Made by a program: the position numbers and the translations under genes. A DNA stretch of 64,000 nt from Gordonia terrae (lineage in GTDB: Bacteria; Actinomycetota; Actinomycetes; Mycobacteriales; Mycobacteriaceae): NCBI RefSeq assembly GCF_001698225.1, contig NZ_CP016594.1:2666001-2730000 (forward strand), given 5' to 3'. The notes under the pieces are model-generated. The model did no database searches and was not told the origin of the DNA. It was given only the letters and a program-made list of their open reading frames with translations. Position 1 is the stretch's first letter, and every line of letters begins with the position of its first letter. Shown piece by piece: positions 52,701 through 63,471 of this stretch.

Positions 52701-54296
52701 TCAGCCGACTGGAGTGCTCGGGACCTCCGGCCAGTACCGCTTGCGCAGGTCGCCCTTCACGAGCTTGCCGGTGGGCGTGCGCGGCAGCTCGTCGACGAAG
52801 TCGACCGATCGGGGCGCCTTGTACGCCGCGATGTTGTCGGTGGTGAACGCGATCAACTCCTCGGCGAGCTGATCGGTGGGTTCGTGACCGTCCGCGAGCT
52901 GGACACATGCCTTCGCCACCTCGCCGAGGTCGGCGTCGGGGACGCCGATCACCGCGACATCGAACACCGCGGGGTGATTGATGAGGACGTTCTCGGCCTC
53001 CTGCGGATAGATGTTGACGCCGCCGGAGATGATCATGAACGCCTTGCGGTCGGTCAGGTACAGGTAACCCTCCCCGTCGACGTACCCGACATCGCCTGTG
53101 GTGGACCAGTTCTCGTGTTCGGGATGCTGGGCCTTGCGGGTCTTGTCCGGATCGTTGTGGTACTGGAAGGCCACGTCCTCGCGTTCGAAGAACACCTGCC
53201 CGACCTCGCCGGTCGGGAGTTCCTTGCCGTCCTCGTCGCAGATGTGGACGACGCCGAGCAGTGGCTTGCCCACCGAACCGGGATGGTCCAGCGCCTCCTG
53301 GGGGCCGATGAACGTGGCACCCGCGGCCTCGGTGGACGCGTAGTACTCGTGGATCACCGGGCCCCACCACTCGATCATCGCCCGCTTGACCTCGACCGGA
53401 CACGGCGCGGCCGCGTGGACGGCGACCTTCAGGCTGCTGACGTCGTACTTGGTGCGGACGTCCGCCGGGAGCTTGAGCATCCGGATGAACATGGTGGGGA
53501 CCCACTGGCTGTGGGTCACCTTGTACTTCTCGATGGCCGCGAGGGCTGCTTCCGGGTCGAAACGATCCATCATCACGACTGTGCCGCCGACGGAATTCGT
53601 CATGCCGCAATAGCGCAGTGGCGCAGCGTGATACAGCGGTGCGGGGGAGAGATAGACGGCGGTGTCGTCGTAGCCGTACATCGGCGCGAAGATCGCGGTG
53701 TAGGCGTCGGGGACCTCGTCGACCTGTCCTTCGGGCATCGGTGTCTTGATGCCCTTCGGGCGGCCGGTGGTACCCGAGGAATAGAGCATGTCGGTGCCGC
53801 GGGGCTGATCGGTACGGGGTTCGGATGAGGCATTGGCCAGTACTTCGTCGAAGCTGTCGAAGCCGTCGAGGTCGCCGCCCCAGACGACGCGTCGTCCCGG
53901 GCCCGCCAGTGCCTCGATCTCGCCGGACGCCGACACGGCATCGACGACCGATGCGCCGGCGAACAGGACCTGGGCATTGCAGTCGGCGAGGATGTAGTTG
54001 GTCTCGGCTGCGGTGAGGTGGTGGTTCACGGCGGTCACGTACAGGCCGCTCCGCAGGGCCGCCCAGTAGACCTCGAACACGTGGAAGTCGTTGGCCGAGA
54101 CCACGGCGATGCTGTCGCCGCGGCGAAGGCCGAGGGACTCGAGGTAGTTGGCGAGGCGGGTCGAGTTCTCGTCCAGCTGCCGGTACGTCAGTTCCTCACC
54201 GGTCGCGGCACGGACGACGGCCGGCTTGTCGGGAGTGGATTTCGCGAAGACTCCAGGAAACAAGGGAGGCGCTCCTCGTGACGAAGGGATGGACAC
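52701..54296 (-). CDS. Acyl-CoA synthetase / AMP-forming ligase
   Basis: 531 residues. It is an adenylate-forming enzyme: P-loop YSSGTTGRPKGIK, A5 motif YYASTEAAG, A7 STTGDVGYVDGEGYLYLTDRKAFMI with the hinge, and the A10 Lys in RTPTGKLVKGDLRKRYW. It activates a carboxylic acid as acyl-AMP, then acyl-CoA; FadD-type. Length and sequence favour a medium-chain or steroid-like acid, but this is uncertain. A 10-base palindrome lies 18 bases upstream of the start. It may be separate from the iron-box operon downstream. Confidence 0.9.
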   Translation of the reverse strand: MSIPSSRGAPPLFPGVFAKSTPDKPAVVRAATGEELTYRQLDENSTRLANYLESLGLRRGDSIAVVSANDFHVFEVYWAALRSGLYVTAVNHHLTAAETNYILADCNAQVLFAGASVVDAVSASGEIEALAGPGRRVVWGGDLDGFDSFDEVLANASSEPRTDQPRGTDMLYSSGTTGRPKGIKTPMPEGQVDEVPDAYTAIFAPMYGYDDTAVYLSPAPLYHAAPLRYCGMTNSVGGTVVMMDRFDPEAALAAIEKYKVTHSQWVPTMFIRMLKLPADVRTKYDVSSLKVAVHAAAPCPVEVKRAMIEWWGPVIHEYYASTEAAGATFIGPQEALDHPGSVGKPLLGVVHICDEDGKELPTGEVGQVFFEREDVAFQYHNDPDKTRKAQHPEHENWSTTGDVGYVDGEGYLYLTDRKAFMIISGGVNIYPQEAENVLINHPAVFDVAVIGVPDADLGEVAKACVQLADGHEPTDQLAEELIAFTTDNIAAYKAPRSVDFVDELPRTPTGKLVKGDLRKRYWPEVPSTPVG

Positions 54297-54313
54297 CCCG
54301 AACGGCCGTATCT

Positions 54314-54323
54314 AACGATCGTT
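54314..54323. promoter_or_regulatory. Palindrome AACGATCGTT upstream of the acyl-CoA synthetase
   Basis: A perfect 10-base palindrome, 17 bases before the start codon, of the kind bound by TetR-family repressors. The regulator is not known; the only TetR gene in the window is acnR, whose motif is different. Confidence 0.4.
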
Positions 54324-54375
54324 CGGGGTGGTGCGAGTCACATTACCCTAGCGTCGTGTCCGATTTCTCAGACCC

Positions 54376-55986
54376 TCACCGCGTCGCGAGAAACCTGTCC
54401 ATGGTGCGTTCCGCGAGAGCGGTGATGGTGAGCGCGGGGTTCACCAGGCCCACGGCGCCCGGGACGAAGGAGCCGTCGACGACCCACAGGTTGTCGTAGC
54501 CGCGCACGCCGCCGCCCATGTCGGCCGCGGCACCCATCACCACGCCGCCGAGTCCGTGATAGGTGCTCGCGGAACCGAATCCGAGCGCCCGCGACGACAC
54601 ATGGGTACCGTTCGCGCCGAACCCGAACCGGCCCTCGGTGCGTTCGTGGAACCGCCTGATGAATGCGTTGCTGCGACGGTCCAGGTCGTTGCGGTCGGCC
54701 GGGTGGGGGTAGTTCAACTGCGCCCGACGCGTGCGATGGTCGTAGTCGATCGTGCCGCGCTCGTCGGTGTGGGCCTGGACGAGGTGGGTGGTCGCCGCCT
54801 TGCCGAGCGGCGCGGGCAGCGGGGTGGCCTGGTAGACCATCGAGACCGGCCCACCGGGCAGGTTGTCCTCATAGATCCGGGCATAACCCGGTCCGCCCTG
54901 GACGGCGCCGAAGTCCTCACGCGGGTTCGCGCGGATGGTGAGGAAGTCGCCGTTGACGCCGAAGCCGTCACCGATGCGCGGCGACAACCGCGGGAGGCGC
55001 CCCTGGGCGCGCGCCTCGACGAGCAAGCGAGTGGTGTGGAACGACCCCGCGGCCATGAAGAGGTGATCGGCCTCGGCGGTGACGGTACGCACCGAGCGTC
55101 CCTGCTCGTCGAGAACCCGTGCGGTGACGACGAATCCGGCGCGCCGTGACCGGGGCCGGATGTCGAAGACCTCGTGCATCGGCTTGACGGACACGTTGCC
55201 GGTCCGTTCGGCGGCGAGGAGATAGCTGCGGTCGAGCGACTTCTTGGCGCCGCTGTTGACGCCGTAGCTCAGTTCGCCCGCGGTGACCGACGGGGTTGCC
55301 CGGCCGGCCAGTTCGTCGCGGACGATGTCCCAGTCGATCGCGAAGTCGAAGAAGTGTGGGGACGCTCCGTAGCGCTCGATGACCTTCAGCCACGACCGCG
55401 CGCCGATGTACTTCGGGTGCGCGAGGATGTCCGCGGGCAGCGGCGAGACGCCGAGCCCGGCCTTGGCGCGCGGAAAGTAGGTCTGGGCGAGCTGCGCGTA
55501 GTCGGCGGCCGCCGGGAAGATGTGGTCGAAGTCCTGGCGGCGGGGGACGGGAGTGAAAGAACCGAACACGAGAGATCCGCCGCCGACGCCCGCGCCGTAC
55601 ACGGCCTCGACACCGTTGCCCATCACATGGTCGAGGACACCGGGATAGGGCTCGACCGGCAGCCCACTCGCCGCACTCGCGCCGGCCGGGCTGCCGAACC
55701 ACGCCGCGCGCTTGTCGGGATTGGTGGTCGTGGCGAAGGTGTTGCCGTCCGGCCGAATCGGCCAGCGGCGGCCACGCTCGAAAACTGTTGTGCGATAACC
55801 GGCCTCGCCGAGCCGGCGAGCGGCCACCGCGCCGCCGAAGCCGGTGCCGATGACGATCGCGGTCTGCGCCGGCGCCGCCTGCGCCGGAGTGACAGTCGCG
55901 CCGAGCGCGACGAGTGCTCCGGCGCCGGCCGCCGAGCGCATGAGGGTCCGGCGAGAGACGGCCGGACCGGAAATGTCGTAGTTCAC
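54376..55986 (-). CDS. Exported GMC oxidoreductase, cholesterol-oxidase-like
   Basis: 536 residues from GTG 55986. The N-terminus is a Tat signal (SRRTLMRSAAGAGALVALGA, cleavage after AQA at about 37), so the FAD protein is exported folded. The FAD motif AIVIGTGFGGAVAARRLGEAG follows. VYGAGVGGGSLVFGSFTPVPRRQDF and the C-terminal HGLGGVVMGAAADMGG, DGSFVPGAVGLVNPALTITALAER match class I (non-covalent) cholesterol oxidases, including the active-site His and Asn. The likely reaction is oxidation of a 3-beta-hydroxysterol with release of hydrogen peroxide, but the substrate is not proven. A site resembling an iron box overlaps its promoter region. Confidence 0.88.
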   Translation of the reverse strand: MNYDISGPAVSRRTLMRSAAGAGALVALGATVTPAQAAPAQTAIVIGTGFGGAVAARRLGEAGYRTTVFERGRRWPIRPDGNTFATTTNPDKRAAWFGSPAGASAASGLPVEPYPGVLDHVMGNGVEAVYGAGVGGGSLVFGSFTPVPRRQDFDHIFPAAADYAQLAQTYFPRAKAGLGVSPLPADILAHPKYIGARSWLKVIERYGASPHFFDFAIDWDIVRDELAGRATPSVTAGELSYGVNSGAKKSLDRSYLLAAERTGNVSVKPMHEVFDIRPRSRRAGFVVTARVLDEQGRSVRTVTAEADHLFMAAGSFHTTRLLVEARAQGRLPRLSPRIGDGFGVNGDFLTIRANPREDFGAVQGGPGYARIYEDNLPGGPVSMVYQATPLPAPLGKAATTHLVQAHTDERGTIDYDHRTRRAQLNYPHPADRNDLDRRSNAFIRRFHERTEGRFGFGANGTHVSSRALGFGSASTYHGLGGVVMGAAADMGGGVRGYDNLWVVDGSFVPGAVGLVNPALTITALAERTMDRFLATR

Positions 55987-55993
55987 CTGGGCA

Positions 55994-56015
55994 CCTTAGC
56001 GTGAGCTAAGTAAGG
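55994..56015. promoter_or_regulatory. Iron-box-like inverted repeat upstream of the GMC oxidase
   Basis: CTTAGC-GTGA-GCTAAG (55995-56010) is a perfect 6-base dyad and lies inside CCTTAGC...GTAAGG. The neighbouring AAGGTTAGG resembles a half-site. It matches the IdeR consensus less well than the box at 52637, so this is a tentative DtxR-family site. Confidence 0.4.
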
Positions 56016-56125
56016 TTAGGAACTCCTTAACGTAGGTGAGAATGTGGGATGGATCACCGTTCGGGCCGGTTCTTTCCCATGACGTCACGGGATGTCTCGA
56101 CGAGCCGGTGGGCGCGCCCGGACGA

Positions 56126-56131
56126 TAGGCT
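56126..56131 (+). promoter_or_regulatory. -10 element TAGGCT before the 56138 gene
   Basis: TAGGCT ends 6 bases before GTG 56138, consistent with a leaderless transcript. Confidence 0.4.
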
Positions 56132-56137
56132 CCGGGC

Positions 56138-57001
56138 GTGACGGCTTCGCTGGTGATCGGGGTGGACCGCGACAGTGTGTCGATGGGGGATGATGTCTCG
56201 CCACACGGGTATTCGCTCGCGGTGCAACCGGGTACGGCGCTGAGTGTCGTGCTCGAGTCGGCGGCGCCCGAGATCCGGGCCCGGGGGTGGTCCTGGGTGG
56301 CCGACGTCGATGGCCGGGTCGCCGCCGTCTGGTCGGTGGACCACGGCGTGCAGATGCTCGTCGAGGACGCTCCGGTGTCCGCCGCGGACGGGCCGCGACG
56401 GATCCACTACCGGTACTTCCTGCAGATCGACCCGGCGTGGTTGCATCGGCGGCTCGCCGACGGTGCGGCCGCGAACCGGCCCGCACTGGAACGGGAGTAC
56501 CGCCCCATCGGCGACCGGCGACGTGAGGAGGAAGAGCGTCGCCGGGAGAGCGACTCGTCGGCTCGGTATCTGACCGACGACTGCACCGCGGCGTTGCGTG
56601 GGTTCGGCGCGGAGTTCGATCTGCACAACGACCGGCTGGCACGCTTCACGCTGTTCGGATCGCCCATGCGGGTACAGCGCGCCGACACCATGACCATGAC
56701 CTTCGACGGCACGCATGGGGTCATGTCATCGATTCGGCCCGTTGCGGTCGCCGAGTGCTGGTTGGTCGCCGTCGCCGGACAGCGGGCGAGGCAGGCACGG
56801 GGACTGTCCCCGGTCATCGACGCCTCCCCGATGCCGGCGCCGGAGCTGTGGCCGATGGGGTCGGGGGTCGCCGGAACGGAGCGCTGGACGACGAGAGGCG
56901 ATCCCGTCGTCCAGCTGACGGGCGACGAGGCGGTCCGGGCCTACCGGTTGTCGGCGAACCGTTCCATCAGTGAGGTCGTCACCATCCTGAGTGCGCGGTG
57001 A
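56138..57001 (+). CDS. Hypothetical protein
   Basis: 287 residues from GTG 56138. There is no signal peptide and no membrane segment. The first 60 residues look like beta strands (SLVIGVDRDSVSMGDD, YSLAVQPGTALSVVLESAA). A charged helix of about 25 residues (DRRREEEERRRES) lies near 130-150. The C-terminal part is mixed. I recognise no domain. It lies alone between the GMC oxidase (divergent) and acnR (tail-to-tail, 3 bases apart). Codon use and GC content fit a real gene. Confidence 0.75.
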   Translation: MTASLVIGVDRDSVSMGDDVSPHGYSLAVQPGTALSVVLESAAPEIRARGWSWVADVDGRVAAVWSVDHGVQMLVEDAPVSAADGPRRIHYRYFLQIDPAWLHRRLADGAAANRPALEREYRPIGDRRREEEERRRESDSSARYLTDDCTAALRGFGAEFDLHNDRLARFTLFGSPMRVQRADTMTMTFDGTHGVMSSIRPVAVAECWLVAVAGQRARQARGLSPVIDASPMPAPELWPMGSGVAGTERWTTRGDPVVQLTGDEAVRAYRLSANRSISEVVTILSAR

Positions 57002-57004
57002 GCG

Positions 57005-57571
57005 TCACTCGTGAGCGCGCACCGACGCCTCGACCAGGTCGAGCACCGCGTGCAGGTCGTCGGTGGGCTGGCCGGTGGCCAACCGGGTGATCAGGCCGTC
57101 GAGGACGAGGTCGAGATAGTTCAGCAGCACGTCTGTCGGCACGTCGTCGCGCAGGCGTCCCGCCTGGCGGCCCCGTTCCAGCCGACTCAGGGTCGCCTGC
57201 TCGACCTCGGCCGAGTAAGAGACCCACTCCGTCCGGAAACCGTTGTCCGTCCGTAGTTTTCGGGCGATCTCCAACCGGGTGCCGAGCCAGTCGAAATCCT
57301 GCGGCCGGGTGAGCATGTCGCGCATCACCTGCACCAGACCCTGTTCGGCCGCCACATCGGCCATGCGCTCGGCATCTTCCCGGGCGAGCGCGAGGAACAG
57401 CGCTTCCTTGTCCCGATAGTGGTGGAAGATCGCTCCGCGGGACAGGCCCGTGGACTCCTCGATGCGCTTGACGGTGGCGCCGTCGTATCCGTACTCCGCG
57501 AAGCAATGCCGCGCGCCGTCGAGAATCTCCCGACGACGCGCGGCAAGCCGGTCATCGCTGACCTTGGGCAC
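57005..57571 (-). CDS. acnR: TetR-family repressor of aconitase, AcnR
   Basis: 188 residues, the same length as I recall for Corynebacterium glutamicum AcnR. The N-terminal helix-turn-helix is REILDGARHCFAEYGYDGATVKRIEESTGLSRGAIFHHYRDKEALF. AcnR represses acn; citrate and iron/magnesium were reported as ligands in C. glutamicum. The gene follows acn after 15 bases, as in C. glutamicum and as Rv1474c does in M. tuberculosis. Its operator is found in the acn promoter at 60588-60603. Confidence 0.94.
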   Translation of the reverse strand: MPKVSDDRLAARRREILDGARHCFAEYGYDGATVKRIEESTGLSRGAIFHHYRDKEALFLALAREDAERMADVAAEQGLVQVMRDMLTRPQDFDWLGTRLEIARKLRTDNGFRTEWVSYSAEVEQATLSRLERGRQAGRLRDDVPTDVLLNYLDLVLDGLITRLATGQPTDDLHAVLDLVEASVRAHE

Positions 57572-57586
57572 GTCGAGTGCCTCCTG

Positions 57587-60583
<2,997 letters not shown>

Positions 60584-60587
60584 CTAA

Positions 60588-60603
60588 CAGTACGAGCGTA
60601 CTG
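60588..60603. promoter_or_regulatory. AcnR operator
   Basis: CAGTACGAGCGTACTG fits the C. glutamicum AcnR motif CAGNACnnncGTACTG exactly. The dyad extends by TAA/TTA on both sides, giving 9-base arms (60585-60606). It sits upstream of acn, with the acnR gene downstream of acn. Confidence 0.85.
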
Positions 60604-60781
60604 TTACCAAGCTCGTGCCCGGGACGCGCCGGGCGGACGTGCCGCCACCGGAGTACCCAGACGACTCCATTGTGTCGTACGGTGCAGGGCGGGGTTCGGC
60701 GAGTGGACACTCGACGTCGGCGCGATACCGGCCGTCCACGTCTGCGCAACCCCGGTGATCTCGAGAGGACAGGGGTGGCGG

Positions 60782-61393
60782 ATGGGTCCGCAGGCGACGA
60801 CGTTGGTGCTGGCAGCTCCTGCGGAGAACAACGAACTCACCGGACTCGTCGGGGTCGAGATGGGCGAGCTGTCCCGGGACATCGCCGATGACGGTGTCGC
60901 CGGTGCGACACCCGAGCAGTTGCCCCGGATGCTCGAGGTCGTCGAGTACGCCCACTCCAAGGGTCACGACGTGAGCTTCGTGGTCATCGATCAGGTGCAG
61001 CCGCGCTTCACGCTCTACCGCGACATCGCGAACCAGTTGCAGGAGCAGGTCGGCGGAACCGTCATCGTGCTGGGCCCCAACTCGGTCGGTAGCTCGTCTC
61101 CGGATTTCAGCCGCGTGGTGCAGGAGCAGGCCACCGACGGCCTCACACTGACGGACCCGGCGGGGGCGGCTCGCCAGATGATCGACACGATGACCGGTCC
61201 CAATGTGGACTGGACGATCGTCGGCGTCCTGCTGGTCCTCGTCGTCGCGATCGGTGCGGTGCTCGCCAGGCTGCGTCGGATCCGCGCCCGCACGAACCTG
61301 GCCGCCGGTCCGCTGGGACCCGTGCAGTCCGCCGGCACGACATCGGACGAACCGTCGTCGCGCCGCCGCGAGCCGTCTTCTTCCGGCAGGTAG
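60782..61393 (+). CDS. Rv1476-like membrane protein
   Basis: 203 residues from ATG 60782. The N-terminal 140 residues resemble the soluble domain of TPM/Rv1476-type proteins (VLAAPAENNELTGL, DVSFVVIDQVQPRFTLYRDIANQLQEQVGGTVIVLGPNSVG). One membrane segment (about 147-168, WTIVGVLLVLVVAIGAVLA) is followed by a basic, Ser-rich tail. This gene precedes ripA, as in M. tuberculosis (Rv1476 before Rv1477). Function unknown; envelope-related by context. Confidence 0.88.
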   Translation: MGPQATTLVLAAPAENNELTGLVGVEMGELSRDIADDGVAGATPEQLPRMLEVVEYAHSKGHDVSFVVIDQVQPRFTLYRDIANQLQEQVGGTVIVLGPNSVGSSSPDFSRVVQEQATDGLTLTDPAGAARQMIDTMTGPNVDWTIVGVLLVLVVAIGAVLARLRRIRARTNLAAGPLGPVQSAGTTSDEPSSRRREPSSSGR

Positions 61394-61766
61394 TCGCGGG
61401 GCTCCGGCGCCGCTCGACCCGGCAGCCGGAGCACACGATCTCGACCCCCTGACACCCGTCTCGTCCCTCCAAGCGGACCATGGCCGGCGTGTCGTCCGGT
61501 CTGTTGCCAATTCGAGACCTCGACAACTGCTCGAGCTTTCGCCAGTTCACGGCATTTTCGCAGGTAATCACGCGTTTGTAATTCACGAACGCGGTTTTCT
61601 CGTGTGGTTGATGTGACGTACGGTTCTGATGTCACGTGTGATGCCTGTGTCCCCTACAGGGTCCGATGTGGCGCAAGTGCAGTGCGTGATCGCCGCGGTT
61701 TCGACGACCCGGACGATCGCCGGCCGGGGATCGCGAGATCCCCGCACGAATCGCGAGGAGTTCCAG
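61394..61766 (+). promoter_or_regulatory. Long upstream region and leader of ripA
   Basis: 373 bases without a gene. The part 61500-61625 is clearly richer in A and T than its surroundings and probably holds the promoter. GTAAT is repeated at 61564 and 61578. GTGAC and GTCAC flank 61613-61643 as a loose dyad. A strong hairpin lies at 61726-61743, just before the ribosome binding site AGGAG (61756-61760). Confidence 0.5.
61726..61743 (+). promoter_or_regulatory. GNRA-capped hairpin in the ripA leader
   Basis: GGGGATC (61726-61732) and GATCCCC (61737-61743) form a perfect 7-bp stem closed by the tetraloop GCGA. It ends 12 bases before the AGGAG site of ripA, so it would influence ribosome access or mRNA stability. 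Confidence 0.6.
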
Positions 61767-63278
61767 GTGAGGCGAGGAAGAACTGGTGCGTCGTGGCCGG
61801 CGCGCGTCTCGGCAGCCCTGGCTGTCGTACTCATCTGCGCGCTCGGCGCGGGTCACGCCGACGCGGCACCCAAGAAGACGCCCGAGTCGCCCATCTCCGG
61901 TCTGATCAACCGCATCGCGACGGTCAACCAGGACATCGCCGACCTCGATCAGGCGCTCGCCGCCCGCCAGGAGAACGTGAACCGGTCGATCGCCGATTTC
62001 CAGAACTCCCTCGCCCAGCGACGCCTCGCCACGGTGGCCGCACGCGGCGCCCGGACCGAACTCGATCGCTCCAGCAAGGCCGTCGTCGATGCGCAGAAGG
62101 AGTTCGACCGGTTCGCGCGGCTGGCCTACCAGCAGGGACCCGAGCAGGGCTCGATGTCGAACTACGTGTCCTCGGAAGACCCGCAGGCCGTGCTCGACCG
62201 CATGAAGCTGATCGACCAGGTCGGCAAGAAGCAGCAGGAGATGATCCGGCGGCTACAGGTCGCACGCAACCAGAAGGCCAACCGTCTCGCCGCGGTGGAG
62301 GCCACCCGTCGACAGGCGTCGTTCGCGGCCAAGAGCGCCGAGCAGCGCAAGATCGATGCGATGGCCGCGGTGACCGAGGCCAAGACCGCCATCACGACCC
62401 AGCAGAAGCGCAAGGCCACCCTCATCGGTGAGCGCGATCGGGTACAGAAGCGTCTCAACACCATTCGCGGCTATGTCCCGAAGAAGACGGTCGAGGGGCC
62501 GTCGGCGAGCGATCTGCTGTCCAACCTGTTCCCGAAGGACCCGTCGGCCGAGGGTGCCCTGAAGGCGCTGCCGGCCACGCCGGTCACCGACAACCAGGCG
62601 CTCGCCGTCGCGGCCGAGGCCGCCGCACGCCTCGCGGTCGATGTCGGTCAGTCGATCCTCGCGGGTCTCGTCGGTCAGCAGCAGCTGCCCCAGTCGGAGC
62701 TGCTGAACGAGCTCGGACTCGGTGGTGCGGATGTCACCGGCAGCAGCGGTGGCGACACCCTCAGCGCGCGACTCGGTTCCGGGAGTCTCGGCACCCTGTT
62801 CGGCAGCTCCTCCGGCGGTGGCGGCGGAGGTGGGATGGTCCGACCCGGACTGCGCGGCCCGCAGGCGGTGGAGATCGCGGTCAACCGCGCCCTCTCGCAG
62901 CTGAACGTGCCCTACGCCTGGGGCGGCGGCGACGCCAACGGGCCCACGCAGGGCATCCGCGACGGCGGCGTCGCCGACAGCTACGGCGACTACAACAAGA
63001 TCGGCTTCGACTGCTCGGGTCTGATGATCTACGCGTTCGCCGGAGTGGGTATCGAGTTGCCGCACTACACCGGCTACCAGTACACCTCGGGACCGCAGTT
63101 CCCGCTGTCGCAGATGCGCCGCGGCGACATGATCTTCTACGGCCCCAACGCGAGTGCGCACGTCGCGCTCTACCTCGGGGACAACAAGATGGTCGAGGCG
63201 CCGCAGTCCGGAGACGTCGTCAAGGTGTCGCCGCTGCGCACCGACGGCGCGATGCCGAACGTGGTGCGTCTGCTCTGA
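61767..63278 (+). CDS. ripA: Peptidoglycan endopeptidase RipA (NlpC/P60)
   Basis: 503 residues from GTG 61767, with AGGAG 6 bases upstream. A Sec signal (SAALAVVLICALGAGHADA, cleavage near residue 32) is followed by a long coiled-coil region (about 40-230) that would mask the active site. A Gly/Ser-rich linker (about 310-365) and the C-terminal NlpC/P60 domain come next. The catalytic residues are Cys416 (FDCSG), His465 and Glu477; their spacing equals that of M. tuberculosis RipA (Cys383, His432, Glu444). It cuts the D-Glu to diaminopimelate bond and is needed for daughter-cell separation. moxR follows. Confidence 0.95.
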   Translation: MRRGRTGASWPARVSAALAVVLICALGAGHADAAPKKTPESPISGLINRIATVNQDIADLDQALAARQENVNRSIADFQNSLAQRRLATVAARGARTELDRSSKAVVDAQKEFDRFARLAYQQGPEQGSMSNYVSSEDPQAVLDRMKLIDQVGKKQQEMIRRLQVARNQKANRLAAVEATRRQASFAAKSAEQRKIDAMAAVTEAKTAITTQQKRKATLIGERDRVQKRLNTIRGYVPKKTVEGPSASDLLSNLFPKDPSAEGALKALPATPVTDNQALAVAAEAAARLAVDVGQSILAGLVGQQQLPQSELLNELGLGGADVTGSSGGDTLSARLGSGSLGTLFGSSSGGGGGGGMVRPGLRGPQAVEIAVNRALSQLNVPYAWGGGDANGPTQGIRDGGVADSYGDYNKIGFDCSGLMIYAFAGVGIELPHYTGYQYTSGPQFPLSQMRRGDMIFYGPNASAHVALYLGDNKMVEAPQSGDVVKVSPLRTDGAMPNVVRLL

Positions 63279-63292
63279 CGGCCGGCGGTCCG

Positions 63293-63342
63293 GGCGGGGG
63301 TCGTGAACGACCGACACCCGCCGAGTCTTCTTGGCACCTTTT
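63293..63342 (+). terminator. Terminator after ripA
   Basis: GGCGGG (63293-63298) pairs with CCCGCC (63317-63322), and GGTCG/CGACC form an inner stem around TGAA with a 4-base bulge. A T-rich stretch ending in CACCTTTT (63335-63342) follows. A -10-like TAGGCT for moxR lies at 63356-63361. Confidence 0.5.
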
Positions 63343-63471
63343 CAGTTCGCACGGCTAGGCTTGCACAGACACGCGGGGTCGACGCCTGCGCGCTGCGCGA
63401 TCGCGGCCGCACCCAGGGCTGACGCCTCGCCGCCCGAGAAGAACAGCAGTTCAGAGGAACAGGAGCACGGG

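Noticed and set aside
61564..61584. MtrA direct-repeat site before ripA
   Set aside because: GTAAT copies are 14 bases apart rather than the roughly 11 expected, and the sequence fit is poor.
61500..61766. c-di-AMP (ydaO-type) riboswitch before ripA
   Set aside because: Such riboswitches occur before actinobacterial wall hydrolase genes, but I could not find the conserved blocks in order.
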